A stretch of 64,000 nt of DNA from Bacillota bacterium (GTDB taxonomy: Bacteria > Bacillota > UBA4882 > UBA8346). Within the stretch, counting starts at the first letter, position 1; the number at the start of each line of letters is the position of its first letter. The stretch is from contig JAEZJQ010000020.1 in the NCBI GenBank assembly GCA_023436305.1, positions 4,781 to 68,780 of the forward strand, given 5' to 3'. This document shows positions 16,892-25,825 of the stretch, piece after piece. The translations under genes were made by a program, and so were the position numbers. Below the pieces are notes generated by a model, which was not told the DNA's origin, searched no databases, and worked only from the letters and a program-made list of their open reading frames with translations.

Positions 16892-17211
16892 ATTATCACC
16901 CGGTATTTATAAATTTTAAATTTGATGGACTATTCGGCGGTAAATTTTTGGATTCTTAAAATTGGGTTACAAGATTGCCGGATTTGTTGGGTTCTAAACT
17001 TTCCGGACATATGTCATATCGGGTTTTATTTTATGTAAAGGCCATGAGTTTATACGATAGTTTTTCCAGAAATGAATAGTAGAATGTGGAATCTTTGGGA
17101 GGATTTTTGAATAGGAACACGAATTCATGAAAATACTCAAATTGGCTTATAAATTAATATTGTTCATAAACCACGGATAAACATCCGACAACTATTAAGG
17201 AGGGTTAATCG

Positions 17212-17580
17212 ATGAAACCAATTGAACTGGCGAAACAATTGGCCAAATCCTTGGCTGAGAGTGAGGAGTATCAAAACTATAAAAAATTTAAAGGAATATT
17301 GATGGAACATGAATCCGCCAAAACTATGCTGGAAGATTTCCGAAAAAAACAATGGGAATTGGAGCGTAAAAAGTTAAGTGGCGATAAATTACTGGGTCCT
17401 TATGAGGGTGAATTGCGTAAACTATCCGAGATCATCGGTTTAAACCCTTATATCAGGGATTTTCTTATGGCCGAATACCATTTTTCAAAAATATTCAGCG
17501 AAGTGCAACAAATTATCGGGGATGCCGTGGGCTTGGGGCCGCTGGATGAATTCATGCAACAAGAGAACCACCAGCATTAA
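17212..17580 (+). CDS. YlbF/YmcA-family regulator
   Basis: A 122-residue all-helical protein of the YlbF/YmcA (DUF964) family. In B. subtilis these proteins form the Y-complex that supports RNase Y mRNA processing and affects sporulation and competence. The family pattern is visible: IELAKQLAKSLAESEEYQNY, the central LEDFRKKQWELE helix, and the C-terminal AEYHFSKIFSEVQQIIGDAV. The ATG is preceded by AAGGAGG. Which member of the trio it corresponds to cannot be decided. Confidence 0.88.
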   Translation: MKPIELAKQLAKSLAESEEYQNYKKFKGILMEHESAKTMLEDFRKKQWELERKKLSGDKLLGPYEGELRKLSEIIGLNPYIRDFLMAEYHFSKIFSEVQQIIGDAVGLGPLDEFMQQENHQH

Positions 17581-17627
17581 TGTGAATAGTGGTTTCGTTT
17601 GTAATAAAAGTATAGGAAGTGATTCGG

Positions 17628-18446
17628 TTGAAGAGAAAAATATTGGTTTGGTTTTTAGTGATTGGGGAAATTTTATTACCTACGTGTCTGGCATGGTCCG
17701 CCAAGATGGTGACCGGAGAAATTCAACCGGGCGAATATCCTACGGTGGCAATCACCAACCATTTACCGGAATACCGTGATGGTAACCAATATTGGGACTC
17801 CCGGCAAGTAGTGGAATTAACCGTCGGTGGGCAGAAAAACTTCAAGGATCTGCCCGAGCTGGCCATGAAACAACCATACACCGGTTATATCGAACTGGGG
17901 GATAAGCCGCAAAAGCTCGGTGTGATAGTAGATATCGTGGGAAATGAAAAAAGACTTTATATTGATACCAATGGTGATAATAGTTTTGCGGGTGAGAAAT
18001 GGATCCCAATGTTAAATGAATGGTTTGGACTTGAAATTTACAGGGTTCGGTGTCCGGAGCCGGTTACGGTTCAGGTTCCTTACAATTCACAATTGGGACA
18101 TGTTTTTCCGATTGAGATCCAAGCTGAAGGTTGGCTTTTTAAACCGGGGTTATTTATAAAGGGCAAGCCTAATTTATATATTACGGTCCGTACTTGGTTT
18201 TTGGTTAAATTCATTGAAGATGGAGTTGAGAAGATAGCCGCAGTGGTTGACCGGAATAATAACGGACGTTACGATGACATAGAAGACGCTATTTATATTG
18301 ATTACAATGATGATAGTATTTTTAGTGAAGATGAAATGACCCTCCGTACCAAGAAAGGCGTCACAATTATCAGCGGTAAAGAGAAGCGCCCGGTTACCTG
18401 GGAAGCTTATCCCGATAAAATCATGATTGGAGGGAATACGCGTTGA
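17628..18446 (+). CDS. Secreted protein with EF-hand-like Asp/Asn loops, coupled to M16 peptidases
   Basis: A 272-residue exported protein with a signal peptide (about residues 3-24). It contains two acidic loops that resemble calcium sites: DTNGDNSFAGEKW and DRNNNGRYDDIEDA, the latter followed by DYNDDSIFSEDE. I do not recognise the family. TTG at 17628 is preferred (AGGAAGTG six bases upstream); GTG 17619 is possible. Its stop overlaps the TTG of the first M16 peptidase by four bases (TTGA), so the three genes are translationally coupled. It may be a partner, substrate or adaptor of the peptidase pair. Confidence 0.72.
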   Translation: MKRKILVWFLVIGEILLPTCLAWSAKMVTGEIQPGEYPTVAITNHLPEYRDGNQYWDSRQVVELTVGGQKNFKDLPELAMKQPYTGYIELGDKPQKLGVIVDIVGNEKRLYIDTNGDNSFAGEKWIPMLNEWFGLEIYRVRCPEPVTVQVPYNSQLGHVFPIEIQAEGWLFKPGLFIKGKPNLYITVRTWFLVKFIEDGVEKIAAVVDRNNNGRYDDIEDAIYIDYNDDSIFSEDEMTLRTKKGVTIISGKEKRPVTWEAYPDKIMIGGNTR

Positions 18447-19747
18447 AAAGAAAACCCGGATTAAGGCTTAGACTTCTTACCTGTTCAATTTTAGTTTTAT
18501 TTTTTATCGTCTGCACGGTGCCGCTTCAAGCCGCATCCGATCGTGGTTTTACGAAAGTTACCCTCGAAAATGGGTTGAAGGTTATGTATAAAGTGATGAA
18601 AGGCCAGCCGAGGACTTCCATCAATGCCGTGTTCCCCATTGGAATGAATGGTGAAAAAGAAAAAGGGATCGCTCACTTACTGGAACACTTGGTATTCCGG
18701 GGAGGCGCCGGGTATAATTTTAATGATATCGCCGGAATCACCGTCAGGGGTGGCGGCTATTTCGGGGGATTCACCTATATCACGGCCACTAGTTATTCAT
18801 ATGTGATTCCCAATGACAAGTTAATGACCGCTTTAAAAATTTTCAACGGCTCCGTCTGGAATACAGATACATCCGAGACGTCCATTGCCTTGGAAAAAAA
18901 GATCGTACTTCACGAATTGGATATGGGTTATTCGGAGCGTTATGAGTACTATCCGCTTTTCCATTATCTTTTGCCGGAGTTCTCTTATAACGCGGACACA
19001 ATTGCCAGGATTACACAGGCTGATTTGCAGGAATTTCATCGTACTTATTACCAGGCCGCCAATGCCACCTATATTATTGCCGGTGACTTTGATCCCAAAC
19101 CGTTGTTGGCTGAGCTTGCGACCATTGGCAACAGTTACGGCCAAGGTGGAATTGTAAAGCCTGAAGTTCGTCAATTTGATTTACCAACGGAGGATATTGA
19201 AGAGAGCCGGAATCTTTATCCATATCAATATCAACTGATGCTGGCGTATCAATTTGACAAGATGCCGGAGAAGGACCGGGCAGTTCTGAAATTGCTCAGC
19301 CAAATCTATGGAGTGGATTATAAGATTAATTATGAACGAAATGAATATAACTTTTATAATGTCTTCTACCGGCATCTGGGTGACACCGATTATTTCAGCA
19401 TTTATTATCGGGAACAAAACCAACCGTTTGACCCGGAGCAATTGAAGCAAAAAAAAGCGACCATGCTGAAATATTTCCGCGAATTTAAGAAAATAAACCT
19501 TAAACAAGCCCAGGAGAACCTGGAACAAGTGGTTGAATTGGAAGAGGCACAGAGCGAGGGATCATCCGTAGACGCGGCGCAATATGAAATTAATCGTTTG
19601 ATTGATCCTGATTTTATAACACCGGATACATTTTCATTGATGAAAAAGATTACGGTGAAAGATTTGGAACGGGTAATCGATCAATACTTTAAAGAGCCTC
19701 CGCGAACCTGGATCTTAGTCAAAAACACCAAGTCAGGAGGTAAATGA
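18443..19747 (+). CDS. Secreted M16 zinc peptidase, catalytically competent subunit
   Basis: A 434-residue exported protein of the insulinase/M16B family. The signal peptide spans about residues 8-30. The inverted zinc motif HLLEH occurs at residues 78-82 (G-I-A-H-L-L-E-H), and the second zinc ligand is probably the Glu in LEKKIVLHE about 76 residues later. The fold continues with TYYQAANATYIIAGDFDP. The start is TTG 18443, eight bases after GGAGGG and overlapping the previous stop. The next gene encodes a family member without zinc ligands, which suggests a heterodimer. Confidence 0.9.
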   Translation: MKRKPGLRLRLLTCSILVLFFIVCTVPLQAASDRGFTKVTLENGLKVMYKVMKGQPRTSINAVFPIGMNGEKEKGIAHLLEHLVFRGGAGYNFNDIAGITVRGGGYFGGFTYITATSYSYVIPNDKLMTALKIFNGSVWNTDTSETSIALEKKIVLHELDMGYSERYEYYPLFHYLLPEFSYNADTIARITQADLQEFHRTYYQAANATYIIAGDFDPKPLLAELATIGNSYGQGGIVKPEVRQFDLPTEDIEESRNLYPYQYQLMLAYQFDKMPEKDRAVLKLLSQIYGVDYKINYERNEYNFYNVFYRHLGDTDYFSIYYREQNQPFDPEQLKQKKATMLKYFREFKKINLKQAQENLEQVVELEEAQSEGSSVDAAQYEINRLIDPDFITPDTFSLMKKITVKDLERVIDQYFKEPPRTWILVKNTKSGGK

Positions 19748-21060
19748 AGATGTTTAACGGGCATATCAAACCGTGGATCAAATTGGGAGTATTGATAACA
19801 CTGGTTGTAGTAACCTGTTTCAGCCAAATTTGGGCGGAAAATGACGCTAAACGACCTTTCGCTTGGATTGACCGGACCACGGTCAGCGGGATGACGATTT
19901 TATTGCAAAAAACAGATTCAAAAGTAGTTGATGTGGTATTATTATTAAAGTCGGGAAGTGGATTGGATCCGGCGGGCAAAAAAGGAACCGCCTTGATAAT
20001 GAACCAGATTGTCTATGGCATCGTGCGATACAGTTCGGTAAAGATTGGCGAGGTTAGTGTGAATACCTTTCCCGATTATACCCTGATCAGTTTTAAGACC
20101 ACGAATAGCGGTTTGAAAAAAGCGCTGCCGGTGGTATACTTTTTACTATCCGCGCCCATCTATAGCTATGATAGTGTCACCAATTATAAAGGTTTGTATA
20201 GTAGCGTTTTAAAAGGGATCCCGCCTTACTCCCGGGCCTATAACGACTTTACCGCCGCATTTTATGGAGCCGATCATCCCTATAGCGACCGCCTTGATCC
20301 CGAAAAAATACCCGCCATCACCGGCAGGGAGGTTTACGAATGGTATCGTAAAACATACCAGCCCGGGAATGCCATCCTGTCCATCACCGGGAAAGTGAGC
20401 CAATCCATTAAAGACTTAAACAAATACTTTTCCAATATGCAAACGGAATCGGTGGATCGCCGTTTAATGATTGCCCCGGTTAATTTGGAAAAGGATACCC
20501 AGATGGAACAGCAGGATCTGAATGGCCGGATCAGTACTATCAATATCGGTTTTTCGGCGCCCCGGTTGGGAGACCCTGAATATCCGGCTTTTCGGGTTAT
20601 TGCATACTATTTGGAAGATTATATGCACTATTTTCAAGAGTTGCGGGTTAAAGAGGGTTTGTTCTACGCTGGATTTGTGTATTATAATTATATGGAAAAG
20701 CCCAAGGCGCCGAATATCGCATTTATCACCATGACTGATCCCGCTTCCGTCAAAAGAGTAAAGGAGCGAACTCTGGCAATTGTTAACGAATTGATTGATC
20801 AAGGGATCGGCCAATCCGAACTTGAACGGGTAGTCAATGCCATCAAGGCGAATCAAGCAGGATTATCGGAATCTCAAAGAAATACAGCTGTTCGTAATGC
20901 CTTAAGCCAGTATTTACAAACTCAACTGGTATATGAAGAGAATCTGATGGACAAGATCAGCCGGGTCAACACCGAGGATATTAAAAAAGCCGCCGCCAAA
21001 TATTTCATACATTATATTCAAGTAGTGTATACGCCCCAGGAAATGGCGGAGAACTTTTGA
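19744..21060 (+). CDS. Secreted M16-family protein without zinc motif, probable non-catalytic subunit
   Basis: A 438-residue exported paralogue of the preceding peptidase. Where active members have HxxEH this protein reads GTALIMNQIVYG, so it has no zinc site. The conserved C-half substrate-binding motif is retained (LRVKEGLFYAGF near residue 300). The ATG overlaps the upstream stop (ATGA) and follows AGGAGG, so the two chains are made together. In M16B enzymes, one subunit supplies the metal site and the other the R/Y motif. This pair fits that split, and export points to work outside the membrane. Confidence 0.87.
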   Translation: MKMFNGHIKPWIKLGVLITLVVVTCFSQIWAENDAKRPFAWIDRTTVSGMTILLQKTDSKVVDVVLLLKSGSGLDPAGKKGTALIMNQIVYGIVRYSSVKIGEVSVNTFPDYTLISFKTTNSGLKKALPVVYFLLSAPIYSYDSVTNYKGLYSSVLKGIPPYSRAYNDFTAAFYGADHPYSDRLDPEKIPAITGREVYEWYRKTYQPGNAILSITGKVSQSIKDLNKYFSNMQTESVDRRLMIAPVNLEKDTQMEQQDLNGRISTINIGFSAPRLGDPEYPAFRVIAYYLEDYMHYFQELRVKEGLFYAGFVYYNYMEKPKAPNIAFITMTDPASVKRVKERTLAIVNELIDQGIGQSELERVVNAIKANQAGLSESQRNTAVRNALSQYLQTQLVYEENLMDKISRVNTEDIKKAAAKYFIHYIQVVYTPQEMAENF

Positions 21061-21061
21061 C

Positions 21062-21190
21062 AAGGATTTAAGGATTGGCAGGATTAAAAGGCATTAAATC
21101 AGGACTAGGATTTATAGAATTCAAGGATTGGTAGGATTAATAGTTTTTAGAAATTCTGTAATCCTTATCTTATAAATCCTGGTCGTTTTT
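21062..21190. repeat. Cluster of degenerate AGGATT repeats with a dyad
   Basis: The unit CAAGGATTGGyAGGATTAA occurs in two related copies (about 21060-21087 and 21121-21142). AGGATTTATA near 21112 can pair with TATAAATCCT near 21170. Related sequences occur at 30220-30243 (inverted) and 32212-32235. It may act as a terminator-like structure after the M16 operon, but looks like a dispersed intergenic repeat. Confidence 0.5.
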
Positions 21191-21346
21191 TAATATTGAT
21201 TTAAAGGATTCATCAGGTTATACCTAAGTTGCTTTCGTTGATAGAATTATAAACTGGAATCAACTTCGTCTATGAATACCAATTGGCCTCAATTTTATAT
21301 GGATGAAGGCGAATTGGTATTCGTTATAAATAAGGTTAAATATTTA

Positions 21347-21375
21347 TTGACACAATTAATTAACTATGTTAAAAT
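21347..21375 (+). promoter_or_regulatory. MarR gene promoter with overlapping operator dyad
   Basis: TTGACA (21347-21352), a 17-base spacer and TAAAAT (21370-21375). A perfect dyad TTAAC-TAT-GTTAA (21360-21372) covers the spacer and the -10, a typical place for MarR autorepression. Confidence 0.68.
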
Positions 21376-21406
21376 TTATTCAGGTTTCAAAAAAAGGAGC
21401 GGGAAC

Positions 21407-21949
21407 ATGGAGCGCAATATTTTTGCGAAAACAGCCAAATTATTTTCTCAGGCGTTATTTTACCGGATCATTCGCCCCGCTTTAAATGAATTAACGGACG
21501 GCGATTTAACCGAAGTTCAACTGGCTTGCCTGCGGTTTGTTTATTTGCATCCCGAGCCTTCGGTGGGGGCGATTGCGGATGGTCTATCGTTTAGTAACGC
21601 GGCTTCCGCGAAACTGGTAGACCGGCTGGTTAAAAAAAAATTATTAACCCGGGAAGAGGATCAGCAGGACCGGCGGGTCTTAAAAATCAAGCTTACACCG
21701 GATGGGGCGGAATTGTTGGAGGAGATTGAGAAGATAGAAGCCCGGCAATTTGAGGCGGTTATCCAACGATTGAATCCTCAGGAACTGGAAGCTTTGGAAA
21801 CGGGATTAACGGCATTTTTAAAGGCGGCGCTTCAGGAAGTCAATGAGATCGAAGAGATATGCTTACGTTGCGGCAGCCACCATGTACTAAATTGTCCCGG
21901 GAATATTCGATATCGGGAATTAACCGGCAAAGACAAAAATAAAGTGTGA
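21407..21949 (+). CDS. MarR-family transcriptional regulator with C-terminal Cys cluster
   Basis: A 180-residue winged-helix regulator. The MarR core is clear: LTEVQLACLRFVYLHPEPSV, the recognition helix SNAASAKLVDRLVKKKLL, and the wing EEDQQDRRVLKIKLTPDG. The C-terminal extension carries CLRCGSHHVLNC, which could bind a metal or sense redox state. ATG 21407 follows AAAGGAG; the open frame extends upstream to 21272 but that part contains the promoter. It precedes the rubrerythrin remnant and desulfoferrodoxin, so control of oxidative-stress genes is a reasonable inference. Confidence 0.87.
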   Translation: MERNIFAKTAKLFSQALFYRIIRPALNELTDGDLTEVQLACLRFVYLHPEPSVGAIADGLSFSNAASAKLVDRLVKKKLLTREEDQQDRRVLKIKLTPDGAELLEEIEKIEARQFEAVIQRLNPQELEALETGLTAFLKAALQEVNEIEEICLRCGSHHVLNCPGNIRYRELTGKDKNKV

Positions 21950-22049
21950 TTTTTACGGGTAAATATTAACTATATTAAAATTATATATCATTACATGTAA
22001 ACGTCATTGCTTCCAAAACATTCAAATAAAAAAAGGAGGGGAAAAAATT

Positions 22050-22094
22050 ATAGTTAAAAACATCAAAGGAACCCAAACCGAAAAAACTTATTAA
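22050..22094 (+). pseudogene. Rubrerythrin N-terminal remnant
   Basis: Fifteen codons after a strong GGAGGGG site read (ATA)-V-K-N-I-K-G-T-Q-T-E-K-T-Y and then stop. KNIKGTQTEK matches the conserved beginning of rubrerythrins (KxLKGTxTEKNL). The start codon position is ATA, and the rest of the gene is missing. Rubrerythrin commonly neighbours superoxide reductase in anaerobes. This looks like a deletion that left the leader and ribosome site in front of desulfoferrodoxin. Confidence 0.6.
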
Positions 22095-22121
22095 ATAATT
22101 AAAAATTTGGAGGCGATAGGT

Positions 22122-22496
22122 ATGGCTAAGATGTTGGAGATCTATAAGTGCGAACATTGCGGCAATATTGTAGAAGTAATTCATGAGGGTGGCGGGCAGT
22201 TGGTTTGCTGCGGACAACCGATGAAATTGGTTGTGGAGAATACAGTGGACGCTTCCAAGGAAAAGCATGTTCCGGTCATCGAGAAGGTTGCGGGCGGCTT
22301 AAAAGTAACCGTCGGTAGTGTTTTGCATCCGATGGAGGAAAAGCACTATATTGAATGGATTGAATTAATCGCCGACGGCAAAACATACCGGCGATTCTTA
22401 CAGCCCGGTGACATTCCGGAAGCAATTTTTAATATTGACGCCAGCGAAGTAACCGCCCGGGAATATTGTAACATCCATGGTTTATGGAAAGCTTAG
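22122..22496 (+). CDS. Desulfoferrodoxin (superoxide reductase, two-iron type)
   Basis: A 124-residue protein that reduces superoxide to peroxide without releasing oxygen. The N-terminal desulforedoxin domain carries the centre I Cys ligands (CEHCG and CCGQPM). The C-terminal domain carries centre II ligands: His in KHVP, His in HPMEEKHYIEW, and Cys and His in YCNIHGLW. ATG 22122 lies eight bases after GGAGG. It sits behind a MarR gene and a rubrerythrin remnant and ends at a hairpin terminator. It marks an anaerobic or microaerobic host. Confidence 0.95.
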   Translation: MAKMLEIYKCEHCGNIVEVIHEGGGQLVCCGQPMKLVVENTVDASKEKHVPVIEKVAGGLKVTVGSVLHPMEEKHYIEWIELIADGKTYRRFLQPGDIPEAIFNIDASEVTAREYCNIHGLWKA

Positions 22497-22564
22497 TTGT
22501 CTCAACTAGCCGGTATTAAACAGATGTAAAATTGAGTTTCCCTTGGGATGATTTGAGAGCGTTG

Positions 22565-22600
22565 ATGCCGGAAGATTGGTCGTTTCCGGCATTTTATGTT
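22565..22600 (+). terminator. Terminator-like hairpin after desulfoferrodoxin
   Basis: A perfect nine-base stem, ATGCCGGAA (22565-22573) with TTCCGGCAT (22584-22592), is followed by T-rich sequence. The rest of the gap to 22870 shows nothing else recognisable. Confidence 0.7.
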
Positions 22601-22870
22601 TTATTTATGAAATTTCGGCTTGAGAGGGAATGGCCGATTTATGACGAAATTATCTCAATATTTCAGGCGCGGTATCCGGTTGGGCTGCGTAATCTAGTAA
22701 GGTAATTTATTACTCCGGGGGTGATTTAAATTATCCCTCTGGTTTTACGGGTAAGCGGGATTTATACCTTTATGGATTAACATCTTTCGCGGGCGTAAAT
22801 CGCCGGAGTAACATTTCGCGGGTCTTTTGTTGCAAGAGAATAATCATAAACCATAATTTGGGGAGGCATC

Positions 22871-23968
22871 ATGAACGAAAATATCCAGTTTTTGGCCGAA
22901 CTTGTGAATATTGATTCCGGAACCGGGGATAGTGAAGGTTTAAAAAGAATCGCCACAGTACTGCAATCAAGATTACGGAAGCTGGCCATGGATTTGCAAT
23001 CCATCGAAGCCGGAGACGGTTCAACCCATTATTATACCAGCCGGGGCCAGGGGAAACGCATTTTGTTGGTGGCCCATTTGGATACTGTTTTTCCCAAAGG
23101 GACGGCAGCCAAACGAAGTTTTTGTATAAAGGACCATATTGCTTACGGACCGGGGGTTTCTGATTGCAAATCGGGAGTGGTGACCATCATCGGCGCTCTG
23201 GAGAAATTAAACCGGTTGCCTGTCTGGCCTTGCCGGGAGATTGTTTGCCTTTTTAACGCCGATGAAGAGATTGGTTCCCCGGGATCACGTCCCATCATTG
23301 AGAAATTCGCACAGGGAGCGGAGGCGGTACTGGTGGTGGAACCGGCCGAAGGAGAGAGTATCACCGTATCCCGGAAGGGAATTGGCCGGTTTGGATTGCA
23401 GGTATTCGGGAAAGCCGCGCATTCCGGCTCGGACTATCAGGTGGGGCGGAACGCCATTTTGGAATTGGCCCATAAAATCATCGCCATCCAGGAGTTAACC
23501 GATTTGGCCACCGGTATTACTTTAAATGTGGGGGTGGTCAGTGGGGGGAACCGGCCCAATATCGTACCGGATTATGCCGAAGCGGAGATTGACCTGCGGA
23601 TCGTCCATGTCGGGCAAGAAGAAAAAGCCATCGATGACTTAAGCCGGATTGCGGCCACCAGTAACGTGAATGGTATTGTGGCGAAATTAAGCGGCGGCAT
23701 CACCCGCCCGCCCATGCCGCTGATGCCGCAAAACGAGAAACTTTATAACGATTTCGCCAATGTAGCCCGCAGTTTGGGCGTGGAACTGGGCACATTTCAT
23801 TCCGGCGGCGGTTCGGACGCCAATTTTACCTCGGCGCTGGGGGTTCCCACTATTGACGGTGTCGGTCCACAAGGCGGTGGGCATCACTCGGAGGCTGAGT
23901 ATCTGAATTTGCCAAGCTTGGAGAGGCGAATTGCTTTGTTGACGGAGTTTCTGCGACTGAGACAGTAA
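22871..23968 (+). CDS. M20-family metallopeptidase (carboxypeptidase G2-like)
   Basis: A 365-residue cytoplasmic zinc peptidase. M20 metal ligands and catalytic residues are in order: VAHLDTVFP (His, Asp), GPGVSDCKSG (bridging Asp), DEEIGS (catalytic Glu pair), VVEPAEG, the dimerisation-domain signature GKAAHSG, and the C-terminal GGGHHSEAEYL. The pattern is closest to glutamate carboxypeptidase/CPG2 and PepT-like enzymes that release C-terminal amino acids from small peptides or conjugates. GGGGAGG precedes the ATG. No operon partner is obvious. Confidence 0.92.
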   Translation: MNENIQFLAELVNIDSGTGDSEGLKRIATVLQSRLRKLAMDLQSIEAGDGSTHYYTSRGQGKRILLVAHLDTVFPKGTAAKRSFCIKDHIAYGPGVSDCKSGVVTIIGALEKLNRLPVWPCREIVCLFNADEEIGSPGSRPIIEKFAQGAEAVLVVEPAEGESITVSRKGIGRFGLQVFGKAAHSGSDYQVGRNAILELAHKIIAIQELTDLATGITLNVGVVSGGNRPNIVPDYAEAEIDLRIVHVGQEEKAIDDLSRIAATSNVNGIVAKLSGGITRPPMPLMPQNEKLYNDFANVARSLGVELGTFHSGGGSDANFTSALGVPTIDGVGPQGGGHHSEAEYLNLPSLERRIALLTEFLRLRQ

Positions 23969-24040
23969 CCATTTTTACCCTCAAATTCACACATTGTTAT
24001 TCCGCCAGACATGGATTATCAATATTCGTCAATTTTTATG

Positions 24041-24168
24041 TTATATTTTTCTCAAATTATAACCGCAATAGAAACATTCCTTGTCGCCGGTCCGAATAAT
24101 TCCACGCGACAATCCGCGCAAATCACCGAACCTTCCCGGTACTCCGCCTTACATTGTGAACAATTCAT
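24041..24168 (-). pseudogene. Small zinc-ribbon protein, apparently frameshifted
   Basis: On the minus strand AAGGGTGG precedes an ATG (24168) that opens MNCSQCKAEYREGSVICADC, a typical zinc-ribbon start with two CxxC pairs. The frame stops at 24052 after 38 codons. In the neighbouring frame the downstream bases read TGDKECFYCGYNLRKI and stop at 24041, adding a further CxxC knuckle. A one-base change near the VELF codons would join them. Either the short form is the gene or this is a recent frameshift. Function unknown. Confidence 0.55.
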
Positions 24169-24284
24169 ATTTTACCACCCTTTCGTGATCGATTTGATAT
24201 TACGTTTTTCGCTATTTGCTAATTATTTCCTTCCGACCGATGCCGGTTTGTCGGTGAAAAATAGTATGTATTCATAACGTCAAG

Positions 24285-24312
24285 ATGTTTTAACATCAAT
24301 GTTTTAACATCA
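24285..24312. repeat. Two perfect adjacent 14-bp repeats, operator-like
   Basis: ATGTTTTAACATCA occurs twice with no gap (24285-24298 and 24299-24312). Each unit contains the imperfect dyad TGTT-TT-AACA. A related AAAACGTTTTA follows. The repeats lie between the divergent zinc-ribbon and DUF554 genes and look like tandem binding sites for a dimeric regulator. Confidence 0.6.
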
Positions 24313-24473
24313 AAACGTTTTATGGTATATTTATGTAATAATTTCCAAGTATTATTCTCAAATATTTCATTTATTAATTTATGCTATAATATCCCTGGCG
24401 AGCTGTGATAAAAAAATTCAATGGTAAAATTATATCGGCTCGTGATTCGATTAATGTTTCAAAGGAGTCCATC

Positions 24474-25148
24474 ATGGGAACGATCGTCAATGTAATCGCC
24501 ATTTTAGCCGGGGGAGCATTGGGACTCATCTTCCGGAAACGCTTTCCGGAGCGGGTTGCCAGGACGGCCATGCAGGTTATGGGGCTGTTTACTTTACTGG
24601 TGGGTATCAAAATGGCGTTGCCTGGCCGGGAGTTGATTTTGGTCTTGATTAGCCTGGCATTGGGAGCCATGGTGGGGGAATGGATCGATATTGAGGGTAA
24701 TTTGGATAAATTTGGTCTATGGCTGGAGCGGCGGTTGAAGATGAGTGAGGGCAGTCCGGCCAATGGGTTTATTTATGCCAGTTTGGTGTATTGCGTGGGT
24801 TCCATGGCTATTGTGGGGAGCATTACCGATGGTGTAAAAGGCGATCACTCAATCCTATATACCAAGTCCATGATGGACGGGATTATATCCATTCCGTTCG
24901 CGGCCAGTATGGGAGCGGGAGTCTTGGGGTCGGCGCTGCCCATTTTGTTGTATCAGGGGACATTGACTTTGCTAGCCAGGCAATTGCATCCTTTTTTCAC
25001 CACGGCCATCATCCGGGAGATGACGGCAGTGGGTGGGGTGATTGTCATGGGGATTGGGATCAATATCATGGGTATTAACAAAATCAAAGTCGGGAATTTT
25101 TTGCCGTCATTGTTAATCATTATTATCGCCATGGCTTTAAAATCCTAA
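24474..25148 (+). CDS. DUF554 membrane protein (YdfK-type)
   Basis: A 224-residue polytopic membrane protein of the DUF554 family, which includes B. subtilis YdfK. About seven hydrophobic helices are visible. Family motifs are GTIVNVIAILAGGALGL, LGAMVGEWIDIEGNLDKFG, and VGSMAIVGSITDGVKGD, the last conserved across the family. ATG 24474 follows AAAGGAG; upstream in-frame codons to 24405 lack a ribosome site. A transport role has been suggested, but none is established. Confidence 0.9.
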   Translation: MGTIVNVIAILAGGALGLIFRKRFPERVARTAMQVMGLFTLLVGIKMALPGRELILVLISLALGAMVGEWIDIEGNLDKFGLWLERRLKMSEGSPANGFIYASLVYCVGSMAIVGSITDGVKGDHSILYTKSMMDGIISIPFAASMGAGVLGSALPILLYQGTLTLLARQLHPFFTTAIIREMTAVGGVIVMGIGINIMGINKIKVGNFLPSLLIIIIAMALKS

Positions 25149-25825
25149 CGGAATGTCCGCCGGCTGGCGATTCACCATACACTTCACATTATTACAGCGG
25201 CGCCCCGCAGCACGTTCCAGTAGATTTTCCAATTATTTTTCATCCTCATGTAAGGTTTACGGATTTAAAAAAGGAGAATATGACAAGAAAATGAACGGAT
25301 ACTACCGGAGATTTTCAATCGCCGGTTGATACGGACTTTTTTGCCGGTATTCTGGATTTTTCAAATATTCCGGTTCTATGATAATATATTGTGGGCGATA
25401 AGGGGATTTTTTTTTGCCCGGTTTCTGAATCTATATCTTTTAAGGTTTTGTGCCATTACATTTAATTTTTTTTACATGGGAATTACGGTCAATCAGTGTT
25501 TTGTTTCTAAAACCATCACCGTAATTCTGTCCTTGTATTAAAGGAGGTGTAGCCTAGATATTTATTGGCCAAATTCGGTTAACCGGCCCGGACCGTTGTA
25601 AATATCGTTATTATGGGATTTTGTACAAAATTGTAGGCTTTATTGGTTATTTTTCAGATCCTTCCAATGGTGTCCGATAATCGGATTTGTTAAATGGTTT
25701 TTGGTTTTACCCAAAGTTACCTAGTTTCAGTTTTGTTGTAAAACTCCTGAAACGACTATCAAAGGATGTCCATTGATGGCCATCATGATAAGGTAATTAA
25801 TTTCTAAAAAGAAAGGATATACAAA
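25149..25825 (+). promoter_or_regulatory. Long leader region of hppA
   Basis: 677 bases without a credible gene. Several dyads are present, including AGTTTCAG-TTTT / AAAAC...CTGAAAC around 25730-25765 and GATGGCCATC near 25776. An isolated AAAGGAGGTG at 25541-25550 is followed by no start codon in good range. I do not recognise a known riboswitch. An AT-rich 71-codon frame at 25326 lacks a ribosome site. Confidence 0.4.

Noticed and set aside
24285..24320. Possible CRISPR start
   Set aside because: Two adjacent 14-base units without spacers do not form an array, and no cas gene is present.
25326..25541. 71-codon frame in the hppA leader
   Set aside because: No ribosome site, Phe/Ile-rich composition expected from AT-rich DNA, and no family pattern.
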